Positions 41,784 through 51,657 are shown, numbered from the stretch's first letter. The stretch is 64,000 nucleotides of DNA from Amycolatopsis pretoriensis (GCF_900107925.1 NZ_FNUJ01000015.1:1-64000); one strand, 5' to 3'. Numbers and translations are program-made. Notes: generated by a model not told the origin, from the letters alone.

Positions 41784-44696
41784 GTGCGTCGTACCCGTTC
41801 CACGAGATCGAGATCCACTGTGCTCACCGCCGGGGCCGCGGCACTGCTCGCCGCCCTCGGCCTCGTGTCGCCGCCCGCCGCGGGCGCCGCCACCGCGTCC
41901 ACACCGGACGCCTTCACCGAAACCGCCCAGCAGCAGATCGCCGCGCTGCAGGCGGTCAAGACCGGCCGCTCCGCCGCCGAGTCCAAAGTGGACAGCAAGC
42001 TGCTCGTCGCCGAAAAGGGCGTCGCCAAGCAGCTGACCGCGCTGCAGTCGGGGGCTGCCGTGTCTTCGGCCGGGACCGTCCTGGTCGACATCCGCGCGAG
42101 CAAGGTCTCCCCGGACCTCATCGCCTCGCTGACCAAGGCCGGGGCGGGCATCCGCGCGGTGTCCGACCGCTACGCCAGCGTCCGCGCCGAGGTCCCGCTG
42201 AACCAGGTGACCGCGATCGCCGCGCGCGGCGACGTCAAGCGCGTCGAGCAGGCCGACCAGGCCATGACCGCCCGCGAGCTGGCCACCCCGGCGACGACGC
42301 CGGCCAAGACGGAAACCAAGCAGCAGAAGGCCGACCGCATCGCGGGTGAGCTGCAGAAGGCGGTCTCCGCCAAGTCGCAGCGCAGCGCCGCCGCGGCCGC
42401 GACCCTGACCAGCGAGGGCGACCGCGCCCACAACGCCGACCTCGCCCGCCAGCAGTTCGGCGTCACCGGCGTCGGCGTCAAGGCGTGCGCGCTGTCCGAC
42501 GGCGTCGACTCCCTGGCCTCCTCGGTGGCCAAGGGCGAACTGCCGCCCGACGTCGACGTCATCGCCGGGCAGGAGGGCGACGGCGACGAGGGCACCGCGA
42601 TGCTCGAGATCATCCACGACCTCGCGCCCAACGCGAAGCTCGGCTTCGCCTCGGCGTTCAACTCCGACGCCAGCTTCGCGGACAACATCCGCAAGCTGCG
42701 CTTCGAGTCGCACTGCGACGTCATCGTCGACGACGTCATCTACTTCAAGGAATCCCCGTTCCAGGACTGGATCATCGCCCAGGCCGTGAACGACGTGACC
42801 GCGAACGGCGCGCTGTACTTCTCCTCGGCGGGCAACGAAGGCAACGTGGCCGACGGCACCGCCGGGCACTGGGAGGGCGACTTCGTCGACTCCGGCAAGT
42901 CGGTCGGCAAGTTCGCCGGTGTCGCGCACAACTTCGCCGGCGCCGCGGGCAACCAGATCTACGAGCCCATCTCGGACGCCTCGTCGGCTCAGGTCCCGGT
43001 GACGCTGCACTGGTCCGACCCGCTCGGCGCGTCGGCCAACGACTACGACCTCTACCTGCTCAACTCCGCGGGGGCCGTGGTCAGCTTCAGCCAGAACGTC
43101 CAGGACGGCACCCAGGACCCGTACGAGATCCTGCAGACGCCGGCCTTCGGCGGCACCGGGCTGCGCCTGGCCGTCGTGAAGTTCTCGGGTGCGAACCGCT
43201 ACCTGTCGCTGTCCGCGCTGCGCGGCCGGTTCAAGGACTCGGCGGACGGCCTGAAGGCCTACAACACCCCGGGTGTCACGGTCGGCCACTCGGCCGCGCG
43301 GGACGCCTTCAGCGTCGCGGCCACTCCGGCGGCGGCGGCGTTCGGCCGGCCGCTCGAGCCGGGTGACCCGGCCAACCCGACCGGCCCGTACCCGGCCGCC
43401 TTCAGCGGCGCGTCGAAGGCCGAGCGGTTCACCTCCGACGGTCCGCGGCGCGTGTTCTACGAAGCCGACGGCACGCCGATCACCCCGGGCAACGTCTCCT
43501 CGACCGGTGGCGAGGTCCGGAACAAGCCGGAGATCACCGCGGCCGACGGCGTCAAGACCAGCGTGACCGGGTTCAGCCCGTTCTTCGGCACCTCCGCCGC
43601 CGCTCCGCACGCCGGGGCCATCGCGGCGCTCGTGCTCTCGGGCAACCCCGGCCTGCCGCCGTCCGAGGTGCGGGAAGCGCTGATCAACACCGCGATCGAC
43701 ATCGAAACCCCGGGCCGGGACAACTTCACCGGCGCCGGCGTCATCCTCGCGGACAAGGTGCTCGCCTACACCGGCGCCAGCCCGCAGCCCCTCGCGGTGG
43801 CGAAGCAGCCGACGGTCACCCCGGCCGACGGCGGCTCCGCGCTCGACCCGGGCGACACCGCCAAGGTGACCCTGCCGGTGACCAACGAAGGCGACGGCAC
43901 CGCGGTGTCCACCAGCGTCGTGCTCACCAGCCCGACCCCGGGCGTCACGGTGGCGCCGCGGTCCAAGTCCTACGGCACCATCAGCCCGGGGCAGACCGGC
44001 GTCAACGACTTCACCATCACCGTCCCGGCGACGCAGCAGCTCGGCGCGCCGGTCGTCCTGAACGCCCGCGTCAGCTTCGCCGGGGCGCACTCGCCGACGA
44101 CGTCGACGTTCTCGCTCCCGGTCGGCACCCCGTCGCCGGTCGCGCAGGACTTCGCCTACACCGGCGCGCCGGTGGCGATCCCGGACAACAGCCCGGTCGG
44201 GGCGTCGGTGACCATCCCGGTCACCGGGGTCGGCCGCGCGTCCAAGGTGGCGTTCTCGGTGGACGGCGCCACCTGCAGCACCGACCCGGCCTCGACGACG
44301 GTGGGCCTGAACCACTCGTACGTCGGTGACCTGGTCGGCACGCTGACGGCGCCTTCGGGTGCGAAGGCGACGGTGTTCCAGCGCAACGGCGGCTCCGGCA
44401 AGAACCTGTGCCAGGTCGTCTTCGCGGACACCGCCGCGGCCGCGTTCAGCACGGTGACCTCGGCCAACGCGCCGTTCACCGGCACCTGGCGGCCGACCCA
44501 GGCGCTGACCGGCAACCTGACCGGCGCGGCGGTCGACGGCACGTGGACGTTCGCCGTGGTCGACGCGGCGGGCGGCGACGTCGGCTCGATCCGCTCGGTC
44601 GCCCTGCACATCAACGGGTTCGTCCAGCCCCCGGCGGCCGGCGCGCCGTCGAACGTGCGGGGCTACACGAACAACGGCCCGGTGCACCCGCTGTAA
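41784..44696 (+). CDS. Secreted S8-like peptidase with Glu in the His position
   Basis: 970 aa from GTG 41784 (GGAGG upstream). Signal peptide in the first 36 residues, helical propeptide-like region to about 215, then a subtilisin-type core: Asp239 in ALSDGVDS, Glu269 in DEGTAMLEI where S8 enzymes have the HGT histidine, Asn351 in SSAGNEGN and Ser604 in FGTSAAAPH. A CARDB-like domain (about 670-770) and a C-terminal P/Homo-B domain (about 800-960, with a Cys pair) follow. Activity, if present, would need a Ser-Glu-Asp arrangement. Confidence 0.88.
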   Translation: MRRTRSTRSRSTVLTAGAAALLAALGLVSPPAAGAATASTPDAFTETAQQQIAALQAVKTGRSAAESKVDSKLLVAEKGVAKQLTALQSGAAVSSAGTVLVDIRASKVSPDLIASLTKAGAGIRAVSDRYASVRAEVPLNQVTAIAARGDVKRVEQADQAMTARELATPATTPAKTETKQQKADRIAGELQKAVSAKSQRSAAAAATLTSEGDRAHNADLARQQFGVTGVGVKACALSDGVDSLASSVAKGELPPDVDVIAGQEGDGDEGTAMLEIIHDLAPNAKLGFASAFNSDASFADNIRKLRFESHCDVIVDDVIYFKESPFQDWIIAQAVNDVTANGALYFSSAGNEGNVADGTAGHWEGDFVDSGKSVGKFAGVAHNFAGAAGNQIYEPISDASSAQVPVTLHWSDPLGASANDYDLYLLNSAGAVVSFSQNVQDGTQDPYEILQTPAFGGTGLRLAVVKFSGANRYLSLSALRGRFKDSADGLKAYNTPGVTVGHSAARDAFSVAATPAAAAFGRPLEPGDPANPTGPYPAAFSGASKAERFTSDGPRRVFYEADGTPITPGNVSSTGGEVRNKPEITAADGVKTSVTGFSPFFGTSAAAPHAGAIAALVLSGNPGLPPSEVREALINTAIDIETPGRDNFTGAGVILADKVLAYTGASPQPLAVAKQPTVTPADGGSALDPGDTAKVTLPVTNEGDGTAVSTSVVLTSPTPGVTVAPRSKSYGTISPGQTGVNDFTITVPATQQLGAPVVLNARVSFAGAHSPTTSTFSLPVGTPSPVAQDFAYTGAPVAIPDNSPVGASVTIPVTGVGRASKVAFSVDGATCSTDPASTTVGLNHSYVGDLVGTLTAPSGAKATVFQRNGGSGKNLCQVVFADTAAAAFSTVTSANAPFTGTWRPTQALTGNLTGAAVDGTWTFAVVDAAGGDVGSIRSVALHINGFVQPPAAGAPSNVRGYTNNGPVHPL

Positions 44697-44704
44697 GCAG
44701 TTGC

Positions 44705-44749
44705 CGGTGCGGGGCCGTCGCGGAGTTCGCGGCGGCCCCGCACCGTTTT
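44705..44749 (+). terminator. Terminator after the S8-like peptidase gene
   Basis: A 13-bp perfect stem CGGTGCGGGGCCG / CGGCCCCGCACCG with a 15-nt loop, followed by TTTT, 9 bp after the stop codon. Confidence 0.85.
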
Positions 44750-44762
44750 CGTCTTGCGTGCT

Positions 44763-45068
44763 CTACCTCTGATCGTTTTGACGGTCAGGAAAGACGCCCA
44801 GGGGCCACTTCTTGGTTGTCACACGACGCGCGCGGCGCTCGCAGCGCACTTGGGCCAGCCACTGGCGACGAGCTGCTTTTGCCTCGGCTCGCTGCTTCCA
44901 GAACGCCTTCCACCACGCCAATCGATCCTCTGTTGTGCTCGGGAAGACCCGGTTGACCACGCGGACGGTGAGGAGGGCCAGCGTCGGGAGCGCAACAACC
45001 AGCAGGACCGCCGCAACAGTCCAGGTCGGCATGCCTGGTGGCAGTTCGATCCGCACGTTCAGCTCCAA
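44763..45068 (-). CDS. Small single-TM protein next to the TIR gene
   Basis: 101 aa (TTG at 45068; weak ribosome site, so the start may differ). One TM helix, TVAAVLLVVALPTLALLTV (about residues 17-35), followed by a highly basic cytosolic tail (FWKQRAEAKAARRQW, RCERRARRVTTKKW). No family recognised. It diverges from the HTH-TIR gene across a 179-bp AT-rich gap. Whether it is functionally tied to that gene is only a possibility. Confidence 0.5.
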   Translation of the reverse strand: MELNVRIELPPGMPTWTVAAVLLVVALPTLALLTVRVVNRVFPSTTEDRLAWWKAFWKQRAEAKAARRQWLAQVRCERRARRVTTKKWPLGVFPDRQNDQR

Positions 45069-45213
45069 TGAGGTTCACCCAGGTCGGGCTCACCTCTTCG
45101 GAGCCCTCGACGCCGGCGAGACAGGCCTCAGCTCACCTATCGGGGCTCAGTGAGGCATCCGTCTGACTACCAGGCTCTAGGATGGTCGAGAATTCGTCAA
45201 GAGCATGAAGAAA

Positions 45214-45247
45214 TTGCTATTTTGAGGAATCCGCGTATAGTGCAGGT
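45214..45247 (+). promoter_or_regulatory. Promoter of the HTH-TIR gene (leaderless)
   Basis: TTGCTA (45214-45219), 16-bp spacer, TATAGT (45236-45241), 6 nt, GTG 45248. The surrounding 45190-45235 is clearly AT-richer than the rest of the window, as often seen around horizontally gained genes. Confidence 0.65.
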
Positions 45248-46012
45248 GTGGAGAAGGTCAAGCAGGTGGAGGCCCTCGGGCCTGTCGGAGAGAGGTTGGC
45301 GGAGCGTCTTACTGCGCTCCGCCGAGCGGCGGGCCTCACTCAAGCGGACCTCGCTGCCAAGCTCAAGGCGCTCGAGCGCCCCGTGTTGATCTCTGCTTTG
45401 TCGAGGATCGAGAAAGGGCAGCGTCGCGTCGACGTTGATGACCTCGTTGCGCTCGCGCTTGCCTTGGGCGTTTCGCCCAACCATCTGCTGCTGCCGGCCC
45501 AGCCGGGACAAGATCTCGTGAAGCTGGCGCCCGATGTCACGATGACAGCCGGATCGGCCTGGCGCTGGGCCACTCGGGATGCTCCCGTGCCGCCGGCCGA
45601 CTCCTTCTTCATCTCTTATTCTCACGAGGACGGGACTGAGCATGCCCGCTGGATCGCGAACCTGCTGCGGGAAGCAGGCTTCGCAGTGTGGTTCGACGAA
45701 TGGAAGATCTCGCCCGGGGCAAGCATCCCCGCGCTCGTCCGTGAGGGGGTCGAGAGCAGCGTTGCCTCGTTCGTGATCGTGACGCCTGCCTACGCCGAAT
45801 CCACGGGCAGGTGGTCGAGCCGGGAGTTGGACATGATGCTTCGGCAGCCTGGCCACGGCCTGGTACCGGTCTACTTCTCAAAAGATGCCGTTCCTGCCGT
45901 TGTCGGCAACTACCTTGGCCTCGACCTTGTGGGGAAGGCTTCGGAAGATGCGCGAACGCTGGTACTCGAGGCCGCAGCACAGTTGGCTCCACAGGTGTCC
46001 ACAGATCGCTAG
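45248..46012 (+). CDS. HTH (XRE/Cro-C1) - TIR domain fusion protein
   Basis: 254 aa. Residues about 14-78 form an XRE helix-turn-helix (LTALRRAAGLTQADLAAKL, ALSRIEKGQRRVDVDDLVALALALGV). After a 35-residue linker comes a TIR domain (about 118-245): SFFISYSHEDG box 1, GFAVWFDEWKISPG box 2, and RWSSRELDMM with Glu193 at the position of the NADase catalytic Glu. Bacterial TIR domains hydrolyse or cyclise NAD in defence, so a transcriptionally self-controlled TIR effector or sensor is plausible. Leaderless GTG with a strong promoter. Confidence 0.88.
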   Translation: MEKVKQVEALGPVGERLAERLTALRRAAGLTQADLAAKLKALERPVLISALSRIEKGQRRVDVDDLVALALALGVSPNHLLLPAQPGQDLVKLAPDVTMTAGSAWRWATRDAPVPPADSFFISYSHEDGTEHARWIANLLREAGFAVWFDEWKISPGASIPALVREGVESSVASFVIVTPAYAESTGRWSSRELDMMLRQPGHGLVPVYFSKDAVPAVVGNYLGLDLVGKASEDARTLVLEAAAQLAPQVSTDR

Positions 46013-46069
46013 CGTCTTCGGCTCGGCATCGAGGTAGTGCGTGACATTCCCGGCGCGAGGAGTTTCCCC

Positions 46070-46720
46070 ATGGCGAAAGCACGGCAGATCTCCGGGGGTG
46101 GACGCGCCGTCGAAGTCCCGCCGGAGCGGCTCGCCGGCTGGTTCGAGCGCTTCGCCGCCTCGCACGGCGGGAACGTCGCCACCGACGCCGGGCCGGATCA
46201 GGTGAGCGTGACCGCCGCCGATGGCTCTACCGCGACGGCGACCGTCCCTTTCGGACCCCTCGAAGAACCCTCCGTCGACGCGCTCGTCGCGCACGCACTC
46301 CACCCGCGGACGATCGCGCTCCTGCTGGTGCGGCTCGGCGGCCACAGCGTCGGGATCGCCCGGGACGGCCGGGTCGAGGTCTCGCGTACCGACCGGCACC
46401 TCGTCCAGGGCCGCTCCGCCGCGGGTGGCTGGTCGCAGCAGCGCTTCGCCCGCCGTCGCGCGGGACAAGCACGGCACGCGCTCCGAGACGCGGCGAAGGA
46501 CGCCTTCGAAGTCCTGGTCCCCAGACTGTCCGAAGTGGACGCCGTCGTGCTCGGCGGCGACCGGCGCGCACTCGACGAGCTGCGCGAGGACCGCCGGCTC
46601 GCGCCGCTGTTCGCCCGCGCCGAACCGCGCGTGCTGGACGTCGGCGAGCCGAGCTACGCCGTTCTCGAGGAGGCCGCCGGGCGGGCGCTGTCGGTGCTGG
46701 TCACGCTGCGCGACGGGTGA
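46070..46720 (+). CDS. acVLRF1-type peptidyl-tRNA hydrolase
   Basis: 216 aa from ATG 46070 (GAGGAG upstream; a longer GTG start at 46037 lacks one). The signature GGWSQQRFARRRAGQ (near 124-138) matches the eRF1-like VLRF1 domain shared with Vms1/ANKZF1, where a Gln-containing loop releases nascent chains from tRNA on stalled ribosomes. The C-terminal part (AVVLGGDRRALDELRED) completes the RNase-H-like fold. The ABC-F gene 136 bp downstream strengthens a ribosome-rescue role. Confidence 0.85.
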   Translation: MAKARQISGGGRAVEVPPERLAGWFERFAASHGGNVATDAGPDQVSVTAADGSTATATVPFGPLEEPSVDALVAHALHPRTIALLLVRLGGHSVGIARDGRVEVSRTDRHLVQGRSAAGGWSQQRFARRRAGQARHALRDAAKDAFEVLVPRLSEVDAVVLGGDRRALDELREDRRLAPLFARAEPRVLDVGEPSYAVLEEAAGRALSVLVTLRDG

Positions 46721-46758
46721 GACCGCACACGTCCGGAAAACCCTTCGGCACCGACCCG

Positions 46759-46856
46759 TACACTGGGTTCCGTGGATATCCAGCTGGAGTGACGCCGCGG
46801 CCCTCGCGGCCGCCTGATGCTGTCCTCCGTACGCCCCCTTTCCACGGGAGTTCCCC
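46759..46856 (+). promoter_or_regulatory. Leader of the ABC-F gene: promoter, six-codon frame, possible hairpins
   Basis: TACACT (46759-46764) lies 7 nt before GTG 46772, which opens a six-codon frame ended by TGA at 46790-46792. A GC-only hairpin GCGGCC-N5-GGCCGC (46797-46813) follows. CTCCGT (46825-46830) could pair with ACGGGAG (46844-46850), which holds the ribosome site of the TTG-started ABC-F gene. This is the layout of ribosome-stalling attenuators of antibiotic-resistance ABC-F genes; function here is inferred. Confidence 0.5.
46772..46792 (+). CDS. Putative leader peptide VDIQLE
   Basis: GTG-GAT-ATC-CAG-CTG-GAG-TGA, placed exactly where a leaderless transcript from the TACACT box would start. 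A six-residue product can hardly be functional by itself, so if translated it would serve regulation of the ABC-F gene downstream, by ribosome position over the leader hairpins. Chance occurrence cannot be excluded. Confidence 0.35.
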   Translation: MDIQLE

Positions 46857-48485
<1,629 letters not shown>

Positions 48486-48662
48486 TCGATGCGTCCATTC
48501 GGGTGCAAGATCACTCCCGCCCGGCACTGGAATGGCCCAATGTGATCGCAATTTCGGCTGTTTTGCGGCTGTCGTCTGGCAATCCGGCGCTCAGTGTTCG
48601 ATCATTGCCCCGGCAGGGGCCGATATGTGGCCCAGAACACTCTCGGCGGGAAGGCGATCGAC

Positions 48663-48872
48663 GTGGCTGATCTCAAGAAAGGCGCGCGGATCACCGGCAA
48701 CACGCGCGACAAGCTGGCCGCTGACCTGAAGAAGAAATACGAGAAGGGCTCGAGCATCCGGGCCCTCGCGGAGTCGACGGGCCGGTCCTACGGGTTCGTG
48801 CACCGGGTGCTGTCGGAGTCCGGAGTCCAGCTGCGGGGGCGCGGCGGGGCCACCCGGGTCAAGAAGAAGTAG
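48663..48872 (+). CDS. Small actinobacterial helix-turn-helix protein
   Basis: 69 aa from GTG 48663, with GGGAAGG upstream. Begins VADLKKGARITGNTRDKLAADLKKKYEKG, then the helix-turn-helix SSIRALAESTGRSYGFVHRVLSESG and ends with a basic GRGGATRVKKK. Small proteins of this pattern are widespread in actinobacteria and probably bind DNA; no target is evident. The last 14 bp overlap the convergent GT-C gene. An ATG further upstream would add 23 unlikely residues. Confidence 0.82.
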   Translation: MADLKKGARITGNTRDKLAADLKKKYEKGSSIRALAESTGRSYGFVHRVLSESGVQLRGRGGATRVKKK

Positions 48873-50211
48873 ACACGGGCTGCTGCGCGGGGGGCGCAGC
48901 GGGATCTTCGGCCACGCGGAACGTCAGGTGGGCCCCGAGCAGGACCAGCGGGTACACCAGGTAACCGTAGCGGGTGGCCGGGGTGAGCAGGATCAACGCG
49001 CCGAGTCCGACGGCGATGCGCAGGACTGCGCCGGAGCCGTTCGCGGGGGGCCGGCGCACCAGCCAGACGAGCATCGCCACGGCCGCGGCGCCGACGAGCA
49101 CGAACGCCGTCACCTGGCCGGCCCCGCCGAGCCCGGCGATCAGGTGGCCCGGCAGCGGGCTCGCCGCGGGCGACCGCACGGCGCCCATCCCCAGCGGGAA
49201 CCGGAAGACGTGCTCGACGAACGCCGCCGGATCCACCAGGTAGACGGGCAGGTGCAGCGCGGCCGTCGTCGCCACCAGCGCTGAGGCGAACCGCCCCACC
49301 GCGGGCCAGTCGAGGCCTTTCCCGCGGCGTACCAGCACGAACACCACCAGCACCGCGGCCGCGGGCGCGACGATGAGCTTCGCGCTGACGACCAGCGCCA
49401 GCACCAGGCCCGACCACGCGGCCCGCCCGGTGGCGGCGAGCGCGCAGGCCAGCACCAGCAACCCGACGATCGCCAGGTCCGGCCCGGCGACGGCCCAGGT
49501 GAGCGCGGTCAGCGGGCACGCGAGCGCGAGCTGCGCGGCGCCGACCGGCACCTTCGGCCACTTCAGCAGCTTCAGCGTGCCCAGCACGCAAGCGCAGGCG
49601 GCGAGGGCGAACATCCAGCGGGCGTCGGTGAGCGCGTCGCCCAGCGGGGTGCCGCCGAACAGCGCCCGCGGCAGGCCGAAGAGCGCCATGACCGGGCCGT
49701 AGGGCGTGTAGTCGTTGACTTCCGGCGGCCGGTTGAGCGCGGTGACGTCGATGTACGGGGTTCCGTGGTGCAGCAGCAGATCCGCGGACCGCTCGATCAC
49801 CCAGACCTCGGGCTGCGCGGCCCACGAGAACGGCGTGATCAGCCAGTCCACTCCGGTCAGTCGGCGGATCACCAGGAGCAGCAACGGAAGGATCATTGCC
49901 AACAAGGCGACGGCGGCGATGCCGCACCAGCGCGAACCGAGTACTCCGGGTGGCGTACGGCCGGTGCGCGCGGAGAGCAGCAGCCACCCGCTGTGCAGTG
50001 CGCCGAGGCCGTACGCGACGGTCGCGAAGTTGCCCCAGACGCGGTAGCCGTAGAACTCGGCGACGAGCGCGGTCGGCAGCGCGAAGGCCAGGCAGGCGAG
50101 GTAAAACCCCAGGTCCCAGCGCAACGCGGCGACACCGGAGTCGCGGGCGGGTGCCGTGAAGAGCCGTGCCGCGCGCCGCCATGCGGGCGCCCGGCCCACC
50201 TCCGTTTCCAC
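48859..50211 (-). CDS. Polytopic GT-C/GT87-like glycosyltransferase
   Basis: 450 aa with about 11 TM helices. The acidic luminal loop EVNDYTPYGPVMAL between helices and the DLAIVGLLVLACALA segment recall GT87 (DUF2029) mannosyltransferases that use polyprenyl-phosphate sugars outside the membrane. The equivalent first-loop Asp/Glu motif lies in PFSWAAQPEVWVIERSADLL. A role in lipoglycan or arabinogalactan-type polymers is inferred. C-terminal tail is Pro/Gln/Ser rich. ATG 50211. Confidence 0.75.
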   Translation of the reverse strand: METEVGRAPAWRRAARLFTAPARDSGVAALRWDLGFYLACLAFALPTALVAEFYGYRVWGNFATVAYGLGALHSGWLLLSARTGRTPPGVLGSRWCGIAAVALLAMILPLLLLVIRRLTGVDWLITPFSWAAQPEVWVIERSADLLLHHGTPYIDVTALNRPPEVNDYTPYGPVMALFGLPRALFGGTPLGDALTDARWMFALAACACVLGTLKLLKWPKVPVGAAQLALACPLTALTWAVAGPDLAIVGLLVLACALAATGRAAWSGLVLALVVSAKLIVAPAAAVLVVFVLVRRGKGLDWPAVGRFASALVATTAALHLPVYLVDPAAFVEHVFRFPLGMGAVRSPAASPLPGHLIAGLGGAGQVTAFVLVGAAAVAMLVWLVRRPPANGSGAVLRIAVGLGALILLTPATRYGYLVYPLVLLGAHLTFRVAEDPAAPPAQQPVSTSS

Positions 50212-50244
50212 CTCTTGAGGCTACCGAGCACCCCGCTGCCCGCT

Positions 50245-51096
50245 TCAGCCGACGTCGCGCAGGCGGGGGAGCAGGTCCGCCGCCGCTTCGGCCGCCTTGA
50301 CGACGTTGTCGTGCCCGGTCGGCATCAGCACCAGTTCGGTGAAGCCGGCCTCGACGTAGCTCTGCGCGAGCCGCAGCGCACTGTCCGCATCGGACGGCAG
50401 CCGGAACTGCACCGCCCGGCGGATGGTCGCCGGATCGCGTCCCACGGCCGCGCAGTGCTCGTCCAGTACGCGCGAAAGCCGTTGCAGCTCGGCGATTTCC
50501 GTGCCGGGCAAAGCCGCGTTGAGCCAAACGTCGGCGTGCTCGGCCACGACCCGCAGGCCGAGCCTCTCGCCGCTGCTGCCCAGCCACAGCGGCGGCTTCG
50601 GCTGCACCGGCTTCGGGTCGCTGACCGCGCCCGTCAGCGTGTAGTGGCGGCCGGCGTGGTCGGTTTCCGGCCGGGTCCACAACAGACCGAGGATTTCGCA
50701 GGCCTCGGCGAGCTTTTCGACGCGTTCGACCGCCGGCGGGGTCGGTGTGCCCAGCATCGCGTCCGTGAGCGCGTCGCCGCCCGCGCCGAGGCCGACGTCG
50801 AGCCGGCCGCCGGAGAGGTGGTCGACGGTCGCCGCGATCTTCGCCAGCGTGCCCGGGTGGCGGTTGGTGTTGCCCGAAACCAGACATCCGATGCGCACCC
50901 GTTCCGTCGCTTCGGCCATCGCGGCGAGGAGCGTCCAGCCGTCGAAGACGTCTCCGGTGCGGTCGCGGCCCATCGGGGCGAGGTGGTCGAACACCCAGCA
51001 GCCGTCGAACCCGGCGTCGTCGGCGACGGCCCAGGTCTCGCGGAGCGCGGCGATGCCGATGTGCTGCTGGGGTGGCTTGAGCCCGACGGTGGTCAT
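50245..51096 (-). CDS. LLM-class F420-dependent oxidoreductase
   Basis: 283 aa from ATG 51096 with CAGGAG upstream. A TIM-barrel luciferase-like protein: AALRETWAVADDAGFDGCWVFDHLAP, RIGCLVSGNTNRHPGTLAKIAATVDHLSGGRLDVGLGAG (classic LLM-F420 motif) and PLWLGSSGERLGLRVVAEHADVWL. Uses F420H2 or FMNH2 to reduce or oxidise small molecules. The divergent MarR-type gene and two operator-like palindromes between them suggest inducible control by the substrate. Confidence 0.9.
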   Translation of the reverse strand: MTTVGLKPPQQHIGIAALRETWAVADDAGFDGCWVFDHLAPMGRDRTGDVFDGWTLLAAMAEATERVRIGCLVSGNTNRHPGTLAKIAATVDHLSGGRLDVGLGAGGDALTDAMLGTPTPPAVERVEKLAEACEILGLLWTRPETDHAGRHYTLTGAVSDPKPVQPKPPLWLGSSGERLGLRVVAEHADVWLNAALPGTEIAELQRLSRVLDEHCAAVGRDPATIRRAVQFRLPSDADSALRLAQSYVEAGFTELVLMPTGHDNVVKAAEAAADLLPRLRDVG

Positions 51097-51105
51097 GGCG
51101 ATCTC

Positions 51106-51162
51106 CTGATTATCAGCGTCACAAATCATCAGTAAGTCTGACGATCAGCGTAGGGGTAGAGT
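51106..51162. promoter_or_regulatory. Twin MarR-type operators between divergent oxidoreductase and MarR genes
   Basis: Two 14-bp sites in direct orientation: CTGATTATCAGCGT (51106) and CTGACGATCAGCGT (51138). Each holds a CTGAN-ATCAG-type palindrome; the first is perfect. They are 32 bp, about three helical turns, apart. The first overlaps the ribosome-site region of the oxidoreductase; the second lies before TAGAGT (51157-51162), the leaderless -10 box of the MarR gene. Confidence 0.7.
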
Positions 51163-51168
51163 TCTCGC

Positions 51169-51603
51169 GTGTCCAGCGACCTCGAAGCGCCGCCCGCCGT
51201 CACCCGGCGGCTCGGCTACCTGCTCAAGCACGCCCAGCTGCGGCTCGCCGAGCTGGCCGAGCCGCGGTACGCCCCGTTGGGGATCACCGGCCGCCAGCTC
51301 GCGCTGCTCACGCTGTTCGGCGACGGCCCGGCGCTGTCCCAGCAGGACGGTGCCGCGCGCCTGGGCATCGACCGGACGACGATGGTGGCGCTCGTCGACG
51401 AGCTGGAAGCCGGGGGACTGGTCCGGCGCGAGGTCGCGCCGGGCGACCGCCGCAAGCGCCTGGTGGCGCTGACCGCCGAAGGCGAGCGGGTCCGCGCGGC
51501 GGGCGAAGAGGTCACCCGGCAGGCTGAGGCACAGTTGCTGGAGCCCCTGGCGGATGCGGAGCAGTTCCGGGACGCGTTGGGGCGCGTTGTTCGCGGGGAG
51601 TGA
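51169..51603 (+). CDS. MarR family regulator
   Basis: 144 aa. Winged helix centred on LSQQDGAARLGIDRTTMVALVDELEAGGLVRREVAPGDRRKRLVALT (about residues 52-98), the standard MarR core with the DRR wing. Flanking helices form the dimer. The leaderless GTG at 51169 is 6 nt after TAGAGT. Expected to repress itself and the divergent oxidoreductase through the twin palindromes, and possibly the downstream exporter. Ligand unknown. Confidence 0.92.
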   Translation: MSSDLEAPPAVTRRLGYLLKHAQLRLAELAEPRYAPLGITGRQLALLTLFGDGPALSQQDGAARLGIDRTTMVALVDELEAGGLVRREVAPGDRRKRLVALTAEGERVRAAGEEVTRQAEAQLLEPLADAEQFRDALGRVVRGE

Positions 51604-51657
51604 ACGGCGGCGGGAAGCAAACGGGCAACGAGGGCGTTGTCCAGGTCATATCCGGAG

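Noticed and set aside
41739..44687. Open frame of 982 codons antisense to the S8-like peptidase
   Set aside because: Shadow of the high-GC third codon positions; no motif, and the plus strand has promoter, ribosome site, signal peptide, catalytic motifs and terminator.
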